Positions 61,713 to 64,000 of a stretch of DNA of 64,000 nt are shown piece by piece. The notes under the pieces are model-generated. The model ran no database searches. It saw only the letters and a list, made by a program, of their open reading frames with translations, and was not told the origin of the DNA. A program made the position numbers and the translations under genes. How positions within the stretch are numbered: the stretch's first letter is position 1; the number at the start of each line of letters is the position of its first letter. Origin of the DNA: Coptis chinensis (taxonomy: Eukaryota; Streptophyta; Magnoliopsida; Ranunculales; Ranunculaceae); assembly GCA_015680905.1 (NCBI GenBank), contig CM027377.1, positions 41,998,501 through 42,062,500 of the forward strand, written 5' to 3'.

Positions 61713-63840
61713 ATGTCTGAGCGAATACAGAAAGATTGGATGGATGAAACAAACACGAGGTCCACAATTTACGAAGATGAGGCTAGGCAGTTTGTTTTGT
61801 TTGCCCAAACAAAGTTGGGCAGGTTTACTTGTTATTGCCCATGTAAAAGCTGTAAGAAGAGGTTCCGACTGACATATGGTGTGGTCGAAGATCATTTGAA
61901 CCTAAATGGCATAGATCTCTCATACCGTGTATGCATTTTGCGTGGTGAAATTGATAGGGTTATATACTAAAAACATTACTTTTGTATTAACTCTAATTCT
62001 TTATATTTTGAATGAGAATCATATGGGAACATGTTATGTATATTATATATGTTACTATTTATATGCATGCGTCTAATACTTTATATTGTAGATGATATGG
62101 TGTGTGGTGACACACAGAAGATCATATTATCAGTACCTTATAAAGTATAAGTAAACATTCACAACCTAGATGGATTTGGACAAACCATTGGTACGGTTGT
62201 AGTATAATCTAGTATTAGTCTATCTTGACTACAGGATTACACTAGTACATTTTGTGTGCATTGAACAAGACCAAGTGAGGCTGTTTCTCTTTATACTGAC
62301 TATATAAGAGAACAAACACCTCTGTTATTATGGATGCTTGTCCTCTTAATCCGGATATAATAACGAGCACTTACGTGCATTGTACATTGCTTTAAATCAT
62401 CAATGAGTGAGATTCATTTGTGAATCAACAAACTCGATGGATTGGGTAATGACATTGTATGTAAGGTGTGTTGTTGATTATAGAAGGAATCCGTGACCCG
62501 CAAGAAGTCGGGTTGATGATGTCCCCTTGAGGAGCTCATAAAGATTGTCATGTAAACTCTGCAGGTGGATTTAATCCGACATGCCAATGAGGTTGAGTGG
62601 TACTACTTAAGGACATAAGAAGTTGATTAATGTAGTTGTCAGTAACTTGACTTAATCAATGGGCATTCGATATTTTAATACGGGGATATTAATGAGCATA
62701 TAATATGGAGCCCATTACCGTAATACACGTAATTTGGTATTAGGGCGGTAGTTTAACAATGGCCTTTAGTGGAATAAGCCATTTATTAATGGATTTGGGT
62801 CGTATGTTCTGGGCGAACATGGGAAGCCCAAGCCCGTCAGGAGACCTAACCCTTATTTCTCCTCATGGTCCCTGTTGTAGCCTATATAAAGAAACCCTTT
62901 TCTCTTGGCCGAAATATATTATTCAGTGATTGCTCAAGAGAGGCAAAGAGAGAAAGAAAGGGTTGGTAGATCGTTGCCCACACAACATCCATTCCAAGGA
63001 TAGGAATACAACAGAAGATCAAGAGGTTGCTGATTCTCATAGTTATCACAGCTGATCAAAAGTACGATTCTAAACAAAATAGTGAACACCCTTATTCCCT
63101 TGCGCAGGGGTTTTCACGGTTTGTAGTCGATGACATGAAACCATAACGGTTCCTGCAGAAATATGCTCAAATACTTTTATGGAGCATCCAGTGGTGGGAA
63201 ACATGGCTAAAAATAACACTGAGGTAGAAGGGCTTGGAATAGGGGACCTTGTTGATGCTTATATGGGCTATGGTACTGAAACAATAGATAATGAACCACC
63301 GTTTTTTCCTGAACCAGACTTGGATAAGAGGTATCTTGACTATAAAAAAAAAGCGAAAGAAAAATTGTATCCTTCTTGTGAGGGACTCGAGACAACACTT
63401 TCAGTAGTTGTTGAACTTCACAATCTGATGAAATAGTTTGGGTGGTCTGGTAATAGTGTGGCAGCATTGTTGTCCATGTTGAGGCGATGGTTACCCAAAG
63501 AAAACACATTGCCAGTGAAATATCCTGTAATGAAGAAACTGTTGAAAGACTTAGGGATGAATGCCAAGTACATTCATGCGTGCAAAAATAATTGTATGTT
63601 ATATTGGAAACTTGATGAAAATTTGGAGGAATGACGTCATTGTAAAAATACTAGATATAAAGTCATGGAGGGCAAAGGTGGGAAGGTTTCAAAAGAGCCT
63701 ACCAAAGTGTTGAGACACTTTCCTCTCATTCTGAGACTCAAGAGGTTGTATACAATACCATGGACGGTCGTGACATGACTTGGCATGCTAGATCAAAATC
63801 TTTGTGGGATTATATGAGACATCCAACTGATTCTGGCTAA
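61713..63840 (+). pseudogene. CACTA TNP2 transposase, 5' part, split by a solo LTR
   Basis: Starts MSERIQKDWMDETNT and reads CYCPCKSCKKRFRL and VVEDHLNLNGI (transposase-associated domain) up to the LTR at 61952. It resumes at 63158 with a 85-residue frame (LGIGDLVDAYMGYG; EKLYPSCEGLETTLSVVVEL), then a stop at 63434, LLKDLGMNAKYIHACKNNC and a further stop near 63632. Only one half of the zinc ribbon is readable. The downstream catalytic region is not recognisable before the window ends. A different copy from the TNP2 at 28237. Confidence 0.85.
61952..63157 (+). repeat. Solo LTR, TSD GAAAT
   Basis: TGATAGGGTTATATACT...GGTTCCTGCA, 1206 bp, flanked by GAAAT (61947-61951, 63158-63162). It interrupts the transposase reading between RGEI and the following residues. 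Same family as 54874-56139, opposite orientation. Confidence 0.93.
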
Positions 63841-64000
63841 TGGAAAGTATGACCCATTACAACACACAATAAAAAGCTTATCCAGCTGACAAGTTGAGAA
63901 CTGGATGGATATCAGAAAAAGAGAAAAGAGGTCCTTGTACAAAAATAGAACAATTATTTGCTTCGAAAAGAAAAGAAAGAGAAGAAAGACCCATCAAAAA
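63841..64000. other. Degraded end of window
   Basis: A-rich sequence after the last readable transposase segment; probably still the TNP2 pseudogene but with no recognisable motif. Confidence 0.4.

Overview
The window is repeat-rich nuclear DNA of a flowering plant, most likely a eudicot. It is AT-rich and full of (TA)n tracts, and it holds CACTA (En/Spm) DNA transposons, Athila/Tat-like Ty3 LTR retrotransposons, LINE pieces, solo LTRs and intron-containing fragments of plant housekeeping genes. The species cannot be fixed from sequence alone. No intact host gene was found; almost every coding stretch belongs to a mobile element or is a broken copy carried by one.

Layout. 1-1767: minus-strand LINE ORF1-like pseudogene (DUF4283 type plus CCHC knuckle). 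2563-11414: a CACTA-type element with matching terminal inverted repeats and an ATT target duplication, carrying fragments of methionine aminopeptidase 2 and a PPR gene. 11415-12409: end of another CACTA element, cutting into a gag gene. 12410-27856: minus-strand outer Athila-like element (gag, leader, 5' LTR), interrupted in its leader by a second element of the same family (13586-25696). That inner element has both LTRs, gag, integrase and two post-pol ORFs but has lost protease, reverse transcriptase and RNase H. 27857-48540: plus-strand CACTA element coding for TNP2 transposase, DUF4216, a TNPA-like protein and a Ulp1-like cysteine protease, all broken. It is interrupted by a plus-strand Athila-like element (about 35102-45205), which itself holds a solo LTR (38215-39719). 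48541-52129: no firm gene, one solo LTR. 52130-60313: a second gene-carrying CACTA element (TSD TTG) with co-oriented fragments of cytosolic GAPDH, the methylcrotonoyl-CoA carboxylase alpha subunit and a YjbQ/UPF0047 protein. 61713-64000: 5' part of another TNP2 pseudogene, split by a solo LTR.

Main points. (1) The two gene-capturing CACTA elements share terminal sequence, AACGG-type subterminal repeats and a transcript-like layout with all captured exons on one strand. (2) In the Athila-like family the region after integrase is punctuated by polypurine-tract-like motifs in a conserved order; in the inner element each post-pol ORF lies downstream of one, and the plus-strand relative lacks both ORFs but keeps the motifs. 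(3) Leaders of the family carry arrays of a GC-rich unit that can fold as a GCGCG/CGCGC hairpin. (4) Outer and inner gag genes share the same Trp-to-TGA stop.
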